From positions 124,001 to 188,000 of the forward strand of contig NZ_LMJY01000018.1 of assembly GCF_001421325.1 (NCBI RefSeq): a DNA stretch of 64,000 bases, given 5' to 3'. Under the pieces are notes generated by a model. That model made no database searches. It saw only the letters and a list, made by a program, of their open reading frames with translations, and was not told the DNA's origin. The position numbers were made by a program, and so were the translations under genes. Positions 1-7,771 of this stretch are shown piece by piece. The stretch comes from Novosphingobium sp. Leaf2. GTDB lineage: Bacteria > Pseudomonadota > Alphaproteobacteria > Sphingomonadales > Sphingomonadaceae. Position 1 is the first letter of the stretch, and every line of letters begins with the position of its first letter.

Positions 1-214
1 TGCCGATGCGGTGTGTGTCAGGCAGTTGCAGAACTTCGCGCATCAGGTCGATGGCATAGCCCAGACGCAACTTGCCGATCTTGGCGCGGTGCGAGCGGCC
101 AAGGCATTCCGTAGCGAGTTTGGCAGGGGAATATCCGGGCGGCTTGGCGCAAGGACCGGACGAAAAGTGCGGACGCGCAGGTTTACGCGCGGGTACGGCA
201 TTCAAATCAGTCAT
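1..214 (-). CDS. serC: phosphoserine aminotransferase, N-terminal part (cut by window edge)
   Basis: PLP enzyme of serine biosynthesis that converts 3-phosphohydroxypyruvate and glutamate to phosphoserine. Only the first 71 codons lie in the window. They read MTDLNAVPARKPARPHFSSG and continue with PCAKPPG and LGRSHRAKIGKLRL, the characteristic opening (FSSGPCAK, LGRSHR) of the alphaproteobacterial SerC type. The ATG at 214-212 follows a strong Shine-Dalgarno sequence, TAAGGAGAG, at 229-221 on the minus strand. The PLP lysine and the rest of the gene lie off the left edge. In many relatives serA follows serC, which cannot be checked here. The 200 bases between this start and the next gene show no further gene. 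Confidence 0.88.
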   Translation of the reverse strand, partial: MTDLNAVPARKPARPHFSSGPCAKPPGYSPAKLATECLGRSHRAKIGKLRLGYAIDLMREVLQLPDTHRIG

Positions 215-417
215 TTCTGACTCTCCTTACAGAGAGCACGCGCGGCGTTGGGACCGCGTGGCCCGGCGCCGCCTCTAAAGTGGCGGGGGGATAAGTCAAT
301 CGCCTTGCGCCCGGCCCGGGGCATAACCACACGCCTGCCAACCGTCTGTCATGGCAAAGCATCGGCCTAACCTGCCGGTAAGGCGGGGTTAACCACCTGT
401 GAGCAGAACATGCGGGC

Positions 418-1089
418 ATGCGTAAATTCTGGTACTGTCTTTCGCTTCTCGTCGCGATCACTGCCTGTGTCGACAGGCCGCAGCCCCCCCGGCGCCAGCC
501 TGCGCGCACCACCGTGCGTGCGCCGATCCGGCAGACTCAGCCTGCGCCCGAATTGCGCCAGTGCCTATCCTCCCTCAGCAGCCAGAACGCCGTTTTCACA
601 TCGCTGACCGACCGCTGGTACGCCAATTCGTGCTCCACGGTGGGCACCGTCAAGCTGGTGGCGCTCAATACCGACAACGCGACCGTTACCGTCACGAACC
701 TTGGCCCGGTTACGTGCGCCACAGCTGCGCCGTTCGCCGCGTGGGTGCGCTACGGGGTAGACCGGGCGGCGCAGCAGATCCTGGGCAGCCGCTTGGTGCA
801 GGTGGAAACGTTCGGCAGCTATTCGTGCCGCAACGTGGCGGGCACGAGCCGGCGATCAGGGCATGCCAGCGCCAATGCGATCGACGTGTCCGGCTTCGTG
901 CTTGGCGATGGCCGGCGCATCACCGTGCTGGCCGACTGGAACGGGGGCACCCCGGCGGAGCGCAAGTTCCTCCGCGTGGTGCATGACAGCGCCTGCAAGC
1001 GGTTCGGCACGACGCTGGGTCCCGGATACAACGAAGCCCATGCCAACCACTTCCACCTGGAAGCCGATCACGCCGGCTTTTGCCGCTAG
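418..1089 (+). CDS. extensin-like lipoprotein (possible M15-type zinc peptidase fold)
   Basis: 223 residues. The N terminus is a lipoprotein signal with lipobox ITAC (Cys 17), so the protein is probably anchored in an envelope membrane. A proline/arginine-rich linker (about 22-48) leads into an extensin-like C-terminal domain (Pfam Extensin-like_C family). The motifs SGHASANAID and HANHFH carry the His and Asp residues that act as zinc ligands in the related M15/D-Ala-D-Ala peptidase fold, which suggests a peptidoglycan-related hydrolase; activity is inferred. Several cysteines in the mature domain could form disulfides. The stop is one base from the convergent stop of the Anbu gene, with no hairpin between them. 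The ATG at 410 is in another frame and was rejected as start. Confidence 0.85.
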   Translation: MRKFWYCLSLLVAITACVDRPQPPRRQPARTTVRAPIRQTQPAPELRQCLSSLSSQNAVFTSLTDRWYANSCSTVGTVKLVALNTDNATVTVTNLGPVTCATAAPFAAWVRYGVDRAAQQILGSRLVQVETFGSYSCRNVAGTSRRSGHASANAIDVSGFVLGDGRRITVLADWNGGTPAERKFLRVVHDSACKRFGTTLGPGYNEAHANHFHLEADHAGFCR

Positions 1090-1090
1090 G

Positions 1091-1843
1091 TCAGACCGGC
1101 GCGGGCTCGAACCGATAGTCGGGCAACCCGTCCAGCGCGGTGCGCAGCGCCTCGCTCCAGCTGGCGGACACGGACCGGAAATAGGGATCGCCATCCCCGA
1201 TGCGGCGTTCGTGCAGCGGCGTGAACCGGTCGCGTTCAAGAACGATCAGGTCGAGCGGCAGACCCACCGACAAGTTGGCCTTGAGCGTCGAATCGAACGA
1301 TACCGTCATTAGCTTTACCGCGCTTTCGAAGGTCATGTCGCGGTGATAGCCCCGGATCAGGATCGGGCGGCCATACTTCGTTTCACCGATCTGGAAAAAC
1401 GGCGTGTCGAAGCTGGATTCGATGAAGTTGCCTTCCGGATAGATCAGGAACAGTCGCGGCTCCATGCCTTTTATCTGCCCGGCCACGATCATCGACGCGC
1501 TGAAAGTACCGGCGGCCGCCTTCTGGCCATTGTCCGCCGCGCGTTGGGCGATGATGTCCTGCAGCAGATCGCCGATGATCGTGGCGACCTTGAACATCGT
1601 CGGCGCTTCCAGCAGCGAATTGTGCCTGTCCGCCGGCGCCTTGTTGCGTTCCTCCAACTGGCTGATGACGGCCTGCGTCGTGGCAAGATTTCCCGCCGTC
1701 ATCACCGTGATGATGCGCTCGCCGGGCTGTTCCCAGTGAAACATCTTGCGAAACGTCGATATGTTGTCGACGCCCGAGTTCGTTCGCGTGTCGCTCATCA
1801 GGACAAGCCCGCGATCGAGCATCATGCCCACGCAATAAGTCAT
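1091..1843 (-). CDS. Anbu, ancestral-beta-subunit proteasome-type protease
   Basis: 250 residues, beginning MTYCVGMMLDRGLVLMSDTR. It matches the Anbu family (proteasome-type protease, COG3484), a bacterial relative of HslV and 20S beta subunits. Removal of Met1 would expose Thr2 as the N-terminal nucleophile. Asp18 in SDTRTN and Lys33 in TFRKMF sit where the proteasome catalytic Asp17 and Lys33 lie. No propeptide is visible. It is the last gene of a four-gene operon with transglutaminase-like, alpha-E and ATP-grasp genes, the conserved company of Anbu; the gap to the transglutaminase gene is 55 bases. The natural substrate is unknown. No unfoldase ATPase is encoded beside it, unlike hslV with hslU. 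The ribosome binding site is weak (AAGG about 14 bases upstream). Confidence 0.9.
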   Translation of the reverse strand: MTYCVGMMLDRGLVLMSDTRTNSGVDNISTFRKMFHWEQPGERIITVMTAGNLATTQAVISQLEERNKAPADRHNSLLEAPTMFKVATIIGDLLQDIIAQRAADNGQKAAAGTFSASMIVAGQIKGMEPRLFLIYPEGNFIESSFDTPFFQIGETKYGRPILIRGYHRDMTFESAVKLMTVSFDSTLKANLSVGLPLDLIVLERDRFTPLHERRIGDGDPYFRSVSASWSEALRTALDGLPDYRFEPAPV

Positions 1844-1898
1844 TTTATTTCAAGACCTTGTTCATTATCGAAACGCGGCGCGATCACTCACTAACCGC

Positions 1899-2759
1899 TC
1901 AACCGCCTTGTGTCTGCTGCTGACTGCCGCCGGACTGCTGCTGTTGCATGGCCGTCCGGCTTTCGTTGACGGACAATTGCACGTCCATGCGTGTCTCCCC
2001 CGCGCCCGTGGCGATCCCGGTGACCGGCGCGGCTTCGGAATAGTCACACCCGGTGCTTACCCGGATGTAACGTTCGTCCGGACAAATGGCGTTCGATATG
2101 TCGAACCCCACCCAGCCCAGGCCGGGCACATGCGCCTCGGCCCAGCCGTGGCCTGCTTCCTGATCCACCCGGTCGTCCATCCGCAGATAGCCGCCGACAT
2201 AGCGCATGGGAACGTCGAGCATCCGGCCCGCCGCAATGAAGATGTGGGCGTGATCCTGGCACACGCCCTTGCCCGCGGCCAGCGCCTGTTCGGCCGTGGT
2301 GCGCGCATCCGTAGTCCCCGGCACGTACTCCACCTGATCGGCGATGACGCCCGACAGCGTGTGGAGGAAGCCCAGGGTATCGGAACGATCCGCCTCGATC
2401 CCGGCCAGCAATTGCCGCACCTTGAGTCCGGGCTTGGTCAGCGCTGTGGGACGCAGGAAACACCACAGGGGCATGAGGCCGGTATGCGCGCCGATGACGC
2501 CGTTTTCCTGCGCCGTGCGCACGGTGCCATGACACGTCACGACGACTTCCGGGGTGCCCGGCTCGATCGATACCAGATCGACGTGGTTGTAGTGCTGGTC
2601 TTCATACCCGGCCTGCTGCTGCGCGCCGAACAGCTCCATGCGCCAGTCCACCACTTCCTGGCCGTGGCTGGTCTTGGGCTTCAGCCGCAGCCGCTGCAAA
2701 CCGTGAGTCACGGAGCCGGCGAACGTGTAGCGGGTGGTGTGTTTTACGGTGAGGAGCAC
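1899..2759 (-). CDS. transglutaminase-like cysteine protease of the Anbu operon
   Basis: 286 residues from a GTG start at 2759, ten bases after the alpha-E stop. An in-frame ATG at 2942 exists but lies inside the alpha-E gene and gives an arginine/serine-rich shadow sequence, so GTG is preferred. The N-terminal part (1-85, starting LLTVKHTTRYTF) is the bacterial transglutaminase-like N domain. The catalytic triad is visible: Cys167 in GKGVCQDHAH, His204 in GHGWAEAH and Asp220 in GFDISN. Family members are thought to act as peptidases or amide-bond-forming enzymes. The C terminus is an unusual Gln/Gly/Ser-rich tail (residues 271-286). It probably acts on the product of the neighbouring ATP-grasp enzyme (inference). 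Confidence 0.88.
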   Translation of the reverse strand: MLLTVKHTTRYTFAGSVTHGLQRLRLKPKTSHGQEVVDWRMELFGAQQQAGYEDQHYNHVDLVSIEPGTPEVVVTCHGTVRTAQENGVIGAHTGLMPLWCFLRPTALTKPGLKVRQLLAGIEADRSDTLGFLHTLSGVIADQVEYVPGTTDARTTAEQALAAGKGVCQDHAHIFIAAGRMLDVPMRYVGGYLRMDDRVDQEAGHGWAEAHVPGLGWVGFDISNAICPDERYIRVSTGCDYSEAAPVTGIATGAGETRMDVQLSVNESRTAMQQQQSGGSQQQTQGG

Positions 2760-2769
2760 GGCAAGCGTC

Positions 2770-3717
2770 CTATTCGCTGAAACGATAATCGGCGGCAATG
2801 GCGCTGCCGATCTCGATCGTCTTGCTGATGAACGCCTGCAGATATTCATGCAGGCCACCTTCGAAAATCTCTTCGATCGTGATCTGGTGCAGCTTCGCGC
2901 CGGCATCGCGCAGCAACTGGTGCGCCGAAACCTCGCGGCCATATTCCTTTGCGAGGCCAGCCATGTTGCTGCGGATCTTGTCGTAGCAAAAGATTAGGCT
3001 GCGCGGAAACTGGCCGTCCAAAATCAGGAACCGGGCGATCCCGCGCGGGTCCATCGATCCCGCGTTGAGCCAGGAATAGGCCCGGTTTCCGGCCACAGAG
3101 CGCAGCAGGGTATCCCACTGCACATTGTCCAGGCTGGAGCCGACCCATGCGGTGGAGGGCAGCAGTACGTAATACTTCACGTCCAAAATGCGCGCGGTGT
3201 TGTCCGCCCGTTCGATGAAAGTGCCAATGCGCGAGAAGTTGAACACCTCGTTGCGCAGCATCGTGCCTTCCAGCGCGCCGCGCACCAGTGTGCCAGTGCG
3301 CCGGATCTGCGTCAGCACTTCGCCAAGACTGGTTTCGCGCACCGGGCGCGAGAGCAGCTCGCGCAGGTTCATCCAGCCTTCGTTTGTGGTTTCCCATACC
3401 GAGTTGGTCAGGCTGGTGCGCACCACCCGCGCATTGGTGCGCGCATTCTCCACCATCGCCAGCACGGAGCCGGGATTGTCCTTTTCCCGCAGCAGGTAAT
3501 TGAACACCTGCGTGCCCGAAAAATCGGAATGCTTCTGGCAATAGTCCTCAAGCTGGCCAGTCGTGGTGAGAACCGACTTCCACTCCTCGTCCTGCGACTG
3601 GCGGTTGCCGCGCGTGAGCGCGAGGTGGAACCCCACGTCGATAAGGCGCGCGGTATTCTCCGCCCGTTCGAGGTAGCGGCTCATCCAGTAAACGCCGTTG
3701 GCTGCGCGTCCAAGCAT
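2770..3717 (-). CDS. alpha-E domain protein (DUF403) of the Anbu operon
   Basis: 315 residues, predicted almost wholly helical. The opening MLGRAANGVYWMSRYLERAE with following NTARLIDV is diagnostic of the alpha-E family, and the repeat FIERADNTARILDVKYYVLL near residue 175 fits its internal symmetry. Family members are encoded with circularly permuted ATP-grasp enzymes and transglutaminase-like proteases; comparative genomics has proposed a role with them in making or processing small peptides, but no biochemical activity is established. The gap to the upstream ATP-grasp gene is 13 bases, so the two are very likely co-transcribed. Confidence 0.9.
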   Translation of the reverse strand: MLGRAANGVYWMSRYLERAENTARLIDVGFHLALTRGNRQSQDEEWKSVLTTTGQLEDYCQKHSDFSGTQVFNYLLREKDNPGSVLAMVENARTNARVVRTSLTNSVWETTNEGWMNLRELLSRPVRETSLGEVLTQIRRTGTLVRGALEGTMLRNEVFNFSRIGTFIERADNTARILDVKYYVLLPSTAWVGSSLDNVQWDTLLRSVAGNRAYSWLNAGSMDPRGIARFLILDGQFPRSLIFCYDKIRSNMAGLAKEYGREVSAHQLLRDAGAKLHQITIEEIFEGGLHEYLQAFISKTIEIGSAIAADYRFSE

Positions 3718-3730
3718 CAGGCGGCCCCCC

Positions 3731-5167
3731 TCACTCGTCCAGCACCCAGCTGTCCTTGGTGCCCCCGCCCTGGGAGGAATTGACCACCAGCGATCCTTTC
3801 TTCAGCGCCACGCGGGTCAAGCCGCCGGGCGTAATGTCGATACCATTGGGGGAAACCAGCACGAAGGGCCGCAGATCGACATGCCGGGGCGCCAGCCCTT
3901 CCTTGGTGAAGATCGGCACCGTCGATAGCGACAGGGTGGGCTGGGCGATGTAATTGGCAGGCTTGGCACGCAGCTTCGCCTCGAAATCCGCCAGTTCCTT
4001 TTTCGAGGAGGTGGGGCCGATCAGCATGCCGTACCCGCCCGAACCGTGCACTTCCTTGACGACCAGGTCGGACAGATTGTCCAGCACATGGCCCAGCGAA
4101 TCCGCTTCCGAACAGCGCCAGGTCGGCACGTTTTGCAGGATCGGCTTTTCGCCAGTGTAGAATTCCACGATTTCCGGCATGTAGCTGTAGATCGCCTTGT
4201 CGTCCGCGATCCCGGTGCCGGGCGCATTGGCGATCGTCACCCCGCCAGATCGATACACATCGAAGATCCCGGCCACGCCAAGCGCAGAATTGGGATTGAA
4301 CGTCAGCGGATCGAGATAATCGTCGTCCACCCGGCGATAGATCACATCGATCGCCTTGTAGCCGGTGGTGGTGCGCATGCACACGCGCCCGTCCATCACC
4401 CGCAGGTCGCTGCCTTCCACCAGTTCCGCGCCCATCTGGTCGGCAAGGAAAGCGTGTTCGAAATAGGCGGAGTTGTAAATGCCGGGCGTCAGCACCGCCA
4501 CCACTGGACGGCCGCTGCCGGTGTGGGCCGGCGGCGCGCACGCGCGCAGCGAGCGCGCCAGCCGCCTCGGATAGTCCGATACCGGGCGCACCGGGATCCG
4601 CGTGAACAGCTCCGGGAACATCGCCATCATCGTTTCGCGGTTTTCCAGCATGTACGACACGCCGGACGGGGTGCGGGCGTTGTCCTCCAGCACCATGAAT
4701 TCGTCGTCGCCGGTGCGCACAAGGTCGATGCCCACGATGTGCGTGTAGACGCCGCCGGGCGGGGTAAACCCGATCATCTGCGACAGGAACGCCTCGTTAT
4801 TGCGCAGCGCCTCTATCGGCAGCCGCCCGGAACGGATGATTTCCTGGCGGTGATACAAGTCCTGCAGGAAGGCGTTGAGCGCCCTCACCCGCTGCTCGAT
4901 CCCGCGCGTCAGCTTGCGCCATTCGCGCGCAGTGATGATGCGCGGGATCATGTCGAACGGGATCAGCCGTTCTTCGCCCGCGTCATCGCCGTAAACATTG
5001 AAGGTGATGCCGATCCGCCGGAAAAAACGCTCGGCCTCCGCGTCCTGGCGCCGCAGCCACGCGGTGTCCTGACCATCGAACCACTGGCGAAAGTCGGCGT
5101 AGGCGGGACGCACGGTGCCGTCCCTGTTAAGCATTTCGTCGAAGTTCGCCGCGCCAGTATCGGACAT
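3731..5167 (-). CDS. circularly permuted ATP-grasp ligase (DUF404/DUF407 type)
   Basis: 478 residues, first gene of the Anbu operon. The sequence matches the circularly permuted ATP-grasp family seen beside alpha-E proteins: an N-terminal block with RFFRRIGITFNVYGDD, the GVYTHIVGIDLVRT segment, the nucleotide-binding part VLEDNARTPSGVSYMLENRE (residues about 180-200) and a C-terminal KEVHGSGGYGMLIGP glycine-rich loop, followed by DLRPFVL. ATP-grasp enzymes ligate a carboxylate to an amine through an acyl phosphate, so a peptide-like product is expected; the substrate is unknown. The ATG at 5167 follows GGGAG with good spacing. About 110 bases separate it from the HAD gene, so the operon promoter probably lies in 5168-5278. 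Confidence 0.9.
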   Translation of the reverse strand: MSDTGAANFDEMLNRDGTVRPAYADFRQWFDGQDTAWLRRQDAEAERFFRRIGITFNVYGDDAGEERLIPFDMIPRIITAREWRKLTRGIEQRVRALNAFLQDLYHRQEIIRSGRLPIEALRNNEAFLSQMIGFTPPGGVYTHIVGIDLVRTGDDEFMVLEDNARTPSGVSYMLENRETMMAMFPELFTRIPVRPVSDYPRRLARSLRACAPPAHTGSGRPVVAVLTPGIYNSAYFEHAFLADQMGAELVEGSDLRVMDGRVCMRTTTGYKAIDVIYRRVDDDYLDPLTFNPNSALGVAGIFDVYRSGGVTIANAPGTGIADDKAIYSYMPEIVEFYTGEKPILQNVPTWRCSEADSLGHVLDNLSDLVVKEVHGSGGYGMLIGPTSSKKELADFEAKLRAKPANYIAQPTLSLSTVPIFTKEGLAPRHVDLRPFVLVSPNGIDITPGGLTRVALKKGSLVVNSSQGGGTKDSWVLDE

Positions 5168-5278
5168 TGTGACTCCCTGTTGACCAAGTGATGCAACAGG
5201 ATTTCCACCTTGCCAAGCGTTGTCGCTGCAGCTGCGAAGAAATATCGCCGGTTAGCGATGCGTTACAATTCCAGCGCG

Positions 5279-5911
5279 TCAGGCTGTGATCAGGCCGCGC
5301 GCGGCAAGGTCTGCGCGCAAGGCGGCGGCATCGTGGAAATGATGCACCTGCCAGCCCAGCGCCCGGGCTGCCGCCACATTGGCGGCATTGTCGTCCACGA
5401 ATAGCATCGTGTGCGGATCATGCCCGAAGCGCTCTGCCGCCAAGTCGAATATCGCGCGATCGGGTTTCACCAGCTTTTCATCGCCTGAGACGACAATGTC
5501 GGCAAACAGGTCGAACAGCGGCTCGGATGCGCGATATTGGTGCCAGAACGTGCTGGCAAAGTTGGTTATGGCAAACAGCGGCACGCCGCGTGCCGCCAAC
5601 TCCTGCACGATTGCGTGCGTGCCGGGCACGTTACCGGGCAGCGTTTCGGCAAACCGGGTGGCATAGGCATCGAGCAAGTGATCGTGCCCAGGAAACTCGA
5701 CTTTTCGCGCCGCTACCATTTCGGCAAGATCGCGCCCGGCGTCATGTTCGAAATGCCAGTCCTGCGTCACCACTGTGCTGAGGAACGTGTCAAGCTGGTC
5801 AGGATCGTCGATCAGCTTGGCGAACAGCAGGCGCATGTCCCACTCCACCAGCACTTTGCCGACATCGAAAACCACGGCCTGCACCGGAGTATTTTCGCAC
5901 GCTGCAGACAT
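5279..5911 (-). CDS. HAD-superfamily (subfamily IA) hydrolase
   Basis: 210 residues from ATG 5911. HAD motifs are in order: motif I FDVGKVLVEWD (nucleophile Asp; the second acid of DxD is Gly, as in YihX-type sugar-phosphate phosphatases), motif II AITNFAS, the motif III lysine in KLVKPD, and motif IV MLFVDDNAANV. It is probably a cytosolic phosphatase acting on a small phosphorylated metabolite; with the DxG variant of motif I the proton donor is unclear. A longer in-frame start at 5986 would run through the rpmJ terminator hairpin and adds arginine-rich sequence, so 5911 is preferred. The GGGGG of the hairpin's 3' arm lies close enough upstream to serve as ribosome binding site. Confidence 0.85.
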   Translation of the reverse strand: MSAACENTPVQAVVFDVGKVLVEWDMRLLFAKLIDDPDQLDTFLSTVVTQDWHFEHDAGRDLAEMVAARKVEFPGHDHLLDAYATRFAETLPGNVPGTHAIVQELAARGVPLFAITNFASTFWHQYRASEPLFDLFADIVVSGDEKLVKPDRAIFDLAAERFGHDPHTMLFVDDNAANVAAARALGWQVHHFHDAAALRADLAARGLITA

Positions 5912-5915
5912 GACA

Positions 5916-5940
5916 AGACCCCCGCGGACGGCGGGGGTCT
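5916..5940 (-). terminator. intrinsic terminator candidate of rpmJ
   Basis: A perfect 10-bp inverted repeat (AGACCCCCGC at 5916-5925 and its complement at 5931-5940) encloses a 5-base loop. On the minus strand it is followed by TTGTCATG, only mildly U-rich. It lies between rpmJ and the HAD gene and its 3' arm touches the HAD ribosome-binding region, so it could end most rpmJ transcripts or control HAD translation. Confidence 0.6.
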
Positions 5941-6011
5941 CATGCAAACGACGAAACCGTCCGCGTATCAATGTCCGCCGCCCCACGAGCAGGGCCGCAG
6001 ACGATAAGACT

Positions 6012-6137
6012 TCAGCCCTGGCGCGCCTTGAAGCGGCGGTTCGTCTTGTTGATAACGTAAGTGCGGCCGCGACGACGGATCACGCGGTTATCGCGGTGAC
6101 GGTCCTTGAGCGACTTGAGGCTGTTGCGAATCTTCAT
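6012..6137 (-). CDS. rpmJ: 50S ribosomal protein L36 (zinc-independent, 41-residue form)
   Basis: 41 residues, starting [20 protein letters not shown] and ending [12 protein letters not shown]. This matches the long L36 paralogue (YkgO type). The four zinc ligands (three Cys and one His) of classical L36 are missing, so it is the C-minus form that needs no zinc. It is very basic, as expected for a large-subunit rRNA-binding protein. The ATG at 6137 follows CGGAAG at proper spacing. It stands alone, away from ribosomal operons, with a hairpin downstream (5916-5940), and is divergent from the DUF4136 gene across 225 bases that must carry both promoters. Confidence 0.93.
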   Translation of the reverse strand: MKIRNSLKSLKDRHRDNRVIRRRGRTYVINKTNRRFKARQG

Positions 6138-6362
6138 GAGTCTTCCGTCCGTGTCATCATGGCGGTTACCGACCGCCGGGAATTCGAAGTGGGGCCGTTA
6201 GTGGTGGCAGCATCGAAAGTCAAGCAGCCCTGCCGCTGATCGGGGCCCGTTGCTTACCGATCGCGGCGTTCCTACCTGTCGTTCATGCACCGGCAATCCC
6301 ATCGGCGCATAACCCACGCGCGGGTGCGACCCCAACGTCTTTTTTGCGGATCGAGCGATAAT

Positions 6363-7082
6363 ATGAACACCCTCAAGGCCGCTGTGATTGCCGGCAGCGC
6401 CGCTATGACCCTGATCGTCGCGCCCAATGCCAATGCCCAGTGGGGTCCGGGATGGGGCGGAGGATGGGGTGGCGGCTGGAACCGTCCCGGCTGGAACGAT
6501 CGCGGGTTCGATTCGCGCCGCTCGGTCGGCGATGGCCGCGAAGGCCACGTGGAAGTGACCCGCTTCGTCTCCACCGATCCGGCGGCAGCCGAACTGGGCC
6601 ATGGCCCGGTGTCGGTAACCTCGGAATCGGGAGACGGCCCGTGGGTGGAGGTATCGGCCCGCCGCGCCTACGAGGCGGCGATCATAGATTCGCTGGTGCA
6701 CGCCGGGTATGACACGCTGCATCCCGATGTTCCCCAGCCGCAAGTGGTCAAGCTGAAGATCAGCCGCCAGGTTTTGGTGCCCGCCGAAGAGAAGCGCAGC
6801 CCCGTCAGCGGAACGGCGGCGATGGAAGTGGGCACCTATGGCCAATCCTATGGGCTGGGGATAAATGTCGATCTGACCAAGCCGCGTTCGGCGCTGGTCT
6901 CCACCCGCCTGGATGCGCAGATCGTGGACCGGGCCAGCGGCAAGGTGCTGTGGGAAGGCTATGCCACCATCGCCACGCGCGAAGGTGACGACAAGTGGCC
7001 CGAGGGGCTCGTCGCCACCAAACTGGCGAGCGCCTTGTTTGACAATTTCCCCAAGGCCGATCCAATTACACCGGTCGGTTAA
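6363..7082 (+). CDS. secreted DUF4136-like protein
   Basis: 239 residues. The first 26 (MNTLKAAVIAGSAAMTLIVA, cleavage after ANA) form a signal peptide. A Gly/Trp/Pro-rich stretch (about 27-50) precedes a DUF4136-like domain with VEVTRFVSTDPAAAELGHG near its start. The protein is probably periplasmic or outer-membrane associated; its function is unknown. The start 6363 was chosen because the in-frame ATG at 6285 would place 26 extra residues before the signal peptide. The next gene encodes a paralogue with the same motifs, so the pair is a tandem duplication, and the three genes up to 8907 form one operon. Confidence 0.8.
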   Translation: MNTLKAAVIAGSAAMTLIVAPNANAQWGPGWGGGWGGGWNRPGWNDRGFDSRRSVGDGREGHVEVTRFVSTDPAAAELGHGPVSVTSESGDGPWVEVSARRAYEAAIIDSLVHAGYDTLHPDVPQPQVVKLKISRQVLVPAEEKRSPVSGTAAMEVGTYGQSYGLGINVDLTKPRSALVSTRLDAQIVDRASGKVLWEGYATIATREGDDKWPEGLVATKLASALFDNFPKADPITPVG

Positions 7083-7141
7083 CAGCAATGGCATTGCGAT
7101 GATCGGTGCCGTCGGCTGACGGGCACAAAGGGGATGATGCG

Positions 7142-7771
7142 ATGACACGGTATGCTCGGCGTTTTGCGCAGCTTGGGGCAGGCGCCCTCCTTGCCGCGTC
7201 GTGCCTTTTGACATCGGCTTGTGTAGCTCCGGTTGGCCCTGTTGAGGTAACCCGCTTTCACGCGCCTGACCTGGCGCGGCTGGGCCACGGCACGATTGCG
7301 GTGGAGCCGGCACCCGGTCAGCCCGACACCCTGGAATTTCGCGCCTACGCCGCCGCCGTCCTGCGCGAACTGCAACGCGTCGGCTACAGCGCCCCACTGC
7401 CCGGCGGTGCACCCAGCGAACAGGTAGCGCTGCTGACGCTTGACCGGCAGACCTTCCGGCCTGATCGTCGGCGCAGTCCCGTGACGGTGGGCGGGGCGGG
7501 ATCGGTCGGGTCATATGGATCGGGTGCGGGGCTTGGGCTTGCCATCGACCTGTCCGGGCCGCCGAAGGACCAGGTCGCCACGCGCATGTTCGTGTCCATC
7601 CGCGACCGGGCCGCACCGCCAAGCGCCACCGCCTTGTGGGAAGGCCGGGCAGTATCCGCCGCCCGCGCGGATTCGCCGCTGGCCGGAACGTCGCTTGGAT
7701 CGGCTAAACTTGCAGAAGCGCTGTTCAAGGGGTTTCCGGGAGAGTCGGGACAAACTATTCAAGTGAAATGA
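7142..7771 (+). CDS. DUF4136-like lipoprotein, paralogue of the preceding gene
   Basis: 209 residues from ATG 7142. The signal ends in lipobox LTSAC (Cys about 27), so it is a predicted lipoprotein, whereas the upstream paralogue has a plain signal peptide. It shares [17 protein letters not shown], the [18 protein letters not shown] block and the closing [11 protein letters not shown] with its neighbour. DUF4136 members are uncharacterised envelope lipoproteins. An in-frame ATG at 7106 would add twelve residues that spoil the signal. Its stop overlaps the next start by four bases (ATGA), implying translational coupling to the carboxypeptidase gene. Confidence 0.82.
   Translation: MTRYARRFAQLGAGALLAASCLLTSACVAPVGPVEVTRFHAPDLARLGHGTIAVEPAPGQPDTLEFRAYAAAVLRELQRVGYSAPLPGGAPSEQVALLTLDRQTFRPDRRRSPVTVGGAGSVGSYGSGAGLGLAIDLSGPPKDQVATRMFVSIRDRAAPPSATALWEGRAVSAARADSPLAGTSLGSAKLAEALFKGFPGESGQTIQVK

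Noticed and set aside
4046..5191. A 381-codon plus-strand frame opposite the ATP-grasp gene
   Set aside because: Histidine/arginine-rich shadow; the minus-strand gene matches a known family and operon.
5250..5266. TGCGTTAC near 5260 resembles the arm of the inverted repeat at 42.7 kb
   Set aside because: Only about nine bases are shared and there is no second arm; likely chance.
6198..7622. A 474-codon minus-strand frame across the two DUF4136 genes
   Set aside because: The plus-strand genes have signal peptides, ribosome binding sites and shared motifs; the minus frame is a shadow with Arg/His/Pro-rich composition.
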